This document shows positions 62,939 to 64,000 of a DNA stretch of 64,000 nt, one piece after another. Both the position numbers and the translations under genes were made by a program. The stretch is from NCBI GenBank assembly GCA_965218625.1, contig CBDCLG010000020.1, positions 956,959 to 1,020,958 of the forward strand, in the 5' to 3' direction. Each line of letters begins with the position of its first letter. Positions within the stretch are counted from its first letter, which is position 1. Below the pieces are notes generated by a model. That model saw nothing but the letters and a program-made list of their open reading frames with translations, was not told the origin of the DNA and searched no databases. The stretch is from Bin5 sp965218625 (GTDB lineage Bacteria > Chloroflexota > Anaerolineae > Caldilineales > Caldilineaceae).

Positions 62939-64000
62939 TCATTGCGCATCTGCCAACCGCAGCCGCGCCAGAGTCGTCTCCGCCTCCCACACGCCGATCT
63001 CGACAGTCGGTACCTGCGTCTCCAGGTCGTAGACGACCAGGCGCAACTCGTAATCTCCTGCCGTCAAATCTTCCGGTATTTTGAGCACGGTCAGGAAGTC
63101 GACCGTTCCCTCCTCCCACCAGTCACGCGTAGTAAAACCTACCCGGTCTCTGAGAACAACGTCCTCTTGAAATGCTCTTTCACCGGCATCATTGTATAGA
63201 CGCAAGGATATCGAATAGTCTACATCCAGTTCGGGAGCGGTCTGCCAGCGCGTGGCTGTCCACATTGGCCGCTACCTTCCCAGTTCGAACAGCTGCCGCG
63301 ATGGCATCTGCTCCGCACCCTGAATCAGTGCCAGCCCTAGCAGGTCAACGCCGCCTTCGAATCTCACGGTCCGCGACTCGATTTCATAGAGTGTCCACGG
63401 ACCGGTCCAGAGAGGGGGCGCCGTAATTGTGCACTCGAAAATCGTTGTACTCCTCGCTGCCATGATATCGTCCATACTTGCTCAGGACAAATGCAAGGAG
63501 CTCGGAGTCATGCAAGAGCCAGAAGGCGTCGCCGGTCCACTGCAGGACCTTCACAGTGGACAATGGCCCACTCTCCCTTATCACTGACTCGACCTTTTGC
63601 GGGAGTTCGGGCGCGCGCGCGTCGATCAGACGGATCTGCGCGGCACCCTGGTACAGGTATTCGTAACTGTAATCGCCGCCGCCGTGCGGGATCAGGTACA
63701 ACGTATCGTCCTGGGACGGCTGTGCGTTCAGCGCCTCGACCATTATTGTCCATGGCGCGAAATATTTTCAAGCATTTCGGGGGCAACCGCCCACCTGTAG
63801 TAATAGGTGCGGTAGGTGACGATTCCCTGAATCAGTATCGCAACACCGATTACAGCGGCTGCGGTGGTGGCCGCCCTTGCCCCATTCTGGCGGAAGTACC
63901 TCTCCTGCAGAAATCTGAACACTTCCCACACGCCCACACCCGCAATCAGATAGACTGCTGGGCCGCGCCCAAAATGCGCATGGAATTGGGAGGCCCGTCT
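62939..64000 (-). pseudogene. Glycosyltransferase paralog 3, C-terminal part, frameshifted and truncated by the window
   Basis: Only the C-terminal part is in the window. It shows the membrane segment with AAAVIGVAILIQGIVTYRTY, then LIPHGGGDYSYEYLYQGAAQ and the final ETQVPTVEIGVWEAETTLAR. Lesions are a frameshift at 63760-63762 (TTTT read as TTT), another near 63399-63406, a third at 63960-63962 (C run short by one) and an in-frame TAG at 63272-63274, where paralogs have Asp in LGRDRP. The nonsense codon, unlike an indel, is not a homopolymer artefact. Confidence 0.82.

Overview
The window looks like chromosome from a GC-rich, Gram-negative-like or monoderm bacterium of the Chloroflexota (Anaerolineae/Caldilineae-like). 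This is an inference from the style of EF-Tu, the tRNA-tuf-S10 operon layout, a PucC-family transporter, plant-type LRR proteins and the GT-C glycosyltransferase paralogs. No phylogeny could be run.

Region by region. 1-8.1 kb: the head of the S10 ribosomal operon on the minus strand (tuf-rpsJ-rplC-rplD-rplW-rplB-rpsS-rplV-rpsC-rplP-rpmC-rpsQ-rplN-rplX), preceded by tRNA-Thr(UGU), tRNA-Tyr(GUA) and tRNA-Thr(GGU), with a near-consensus promoter in front of the first tRNA. 8.1-16.6 kb: housekeeping and envelope genes: uvrC, a membrane protein fusing cNMP-binding-like and PH-like domains, a metallophosphoesterase, nadK, a J-like/zinc-finger membrane protein and a secreted propeller protein. 16.6-25.6 kb: a DUF58/SpoIIM/RDD membrane cluster, radC, plsX and KDPG aldolase (each broken by one frameshift), and nnr. 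25.6-33 kb: a sulfite-oxidase-like protein, a GNAT-VOC fusion, a DUF4037 protein, an AT-richer NgoMIV-type restriction-modification pair and a YtcJ-like amidohydrolase. 33-44.9 kb: a YfhO-like membrane protein, formamidase, a LON-domain protein, truD, a methyltransferase, an ArsA-like ATPase, a PucC-family transporter and small unknown genes. 44.9-49.6 kb: a two-subunit molybdenum hydroxylase and a UvdE endonuclease with an unknown, nuclease-like partner. 49.6-57.1 kb: a repeat hairpin, a secreted two-domain protein (frameshifted), a 24-repeat LRR protein with a strong terminator, DedA, DUF2071 and an orphan nucleoside/sugar ABC permease. 57.1-64 kb: three tandem GT-C (ArnT/PMT-like) glycosyltransferase paralogs. 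One is split by an IS5-family element with a CTAG target duplication, and all three carry several one-base frameshifts.

Two themes run across the window. First, promoters repeatedly match an extended -10 (TGN-TATAAT or TGN-TATACT). In three genes (uvrC, the phosphoesterase, truD) the -10 lies only 6-8 bases before the start codon, which predicts leaderless mRNAs. Second, single-base indels, mostly in short homopolymers, are rare from 0 to 57 kb (three cases) but dense from 57 to 64 kb. They may be real decay or assembly error, and the record should be treated as unresolved there.

No single locus is clearly a new defence or biosynthetic system. The most unusual items are the cNMP/PH fusion membrane protein, the duplicated plant-like LRR protein, the UvdE partner gene, the possible caspase-like protein at 43.5 kb, and the recurrent frameshift at one aligned site in two glycosyltransferase paralogs.
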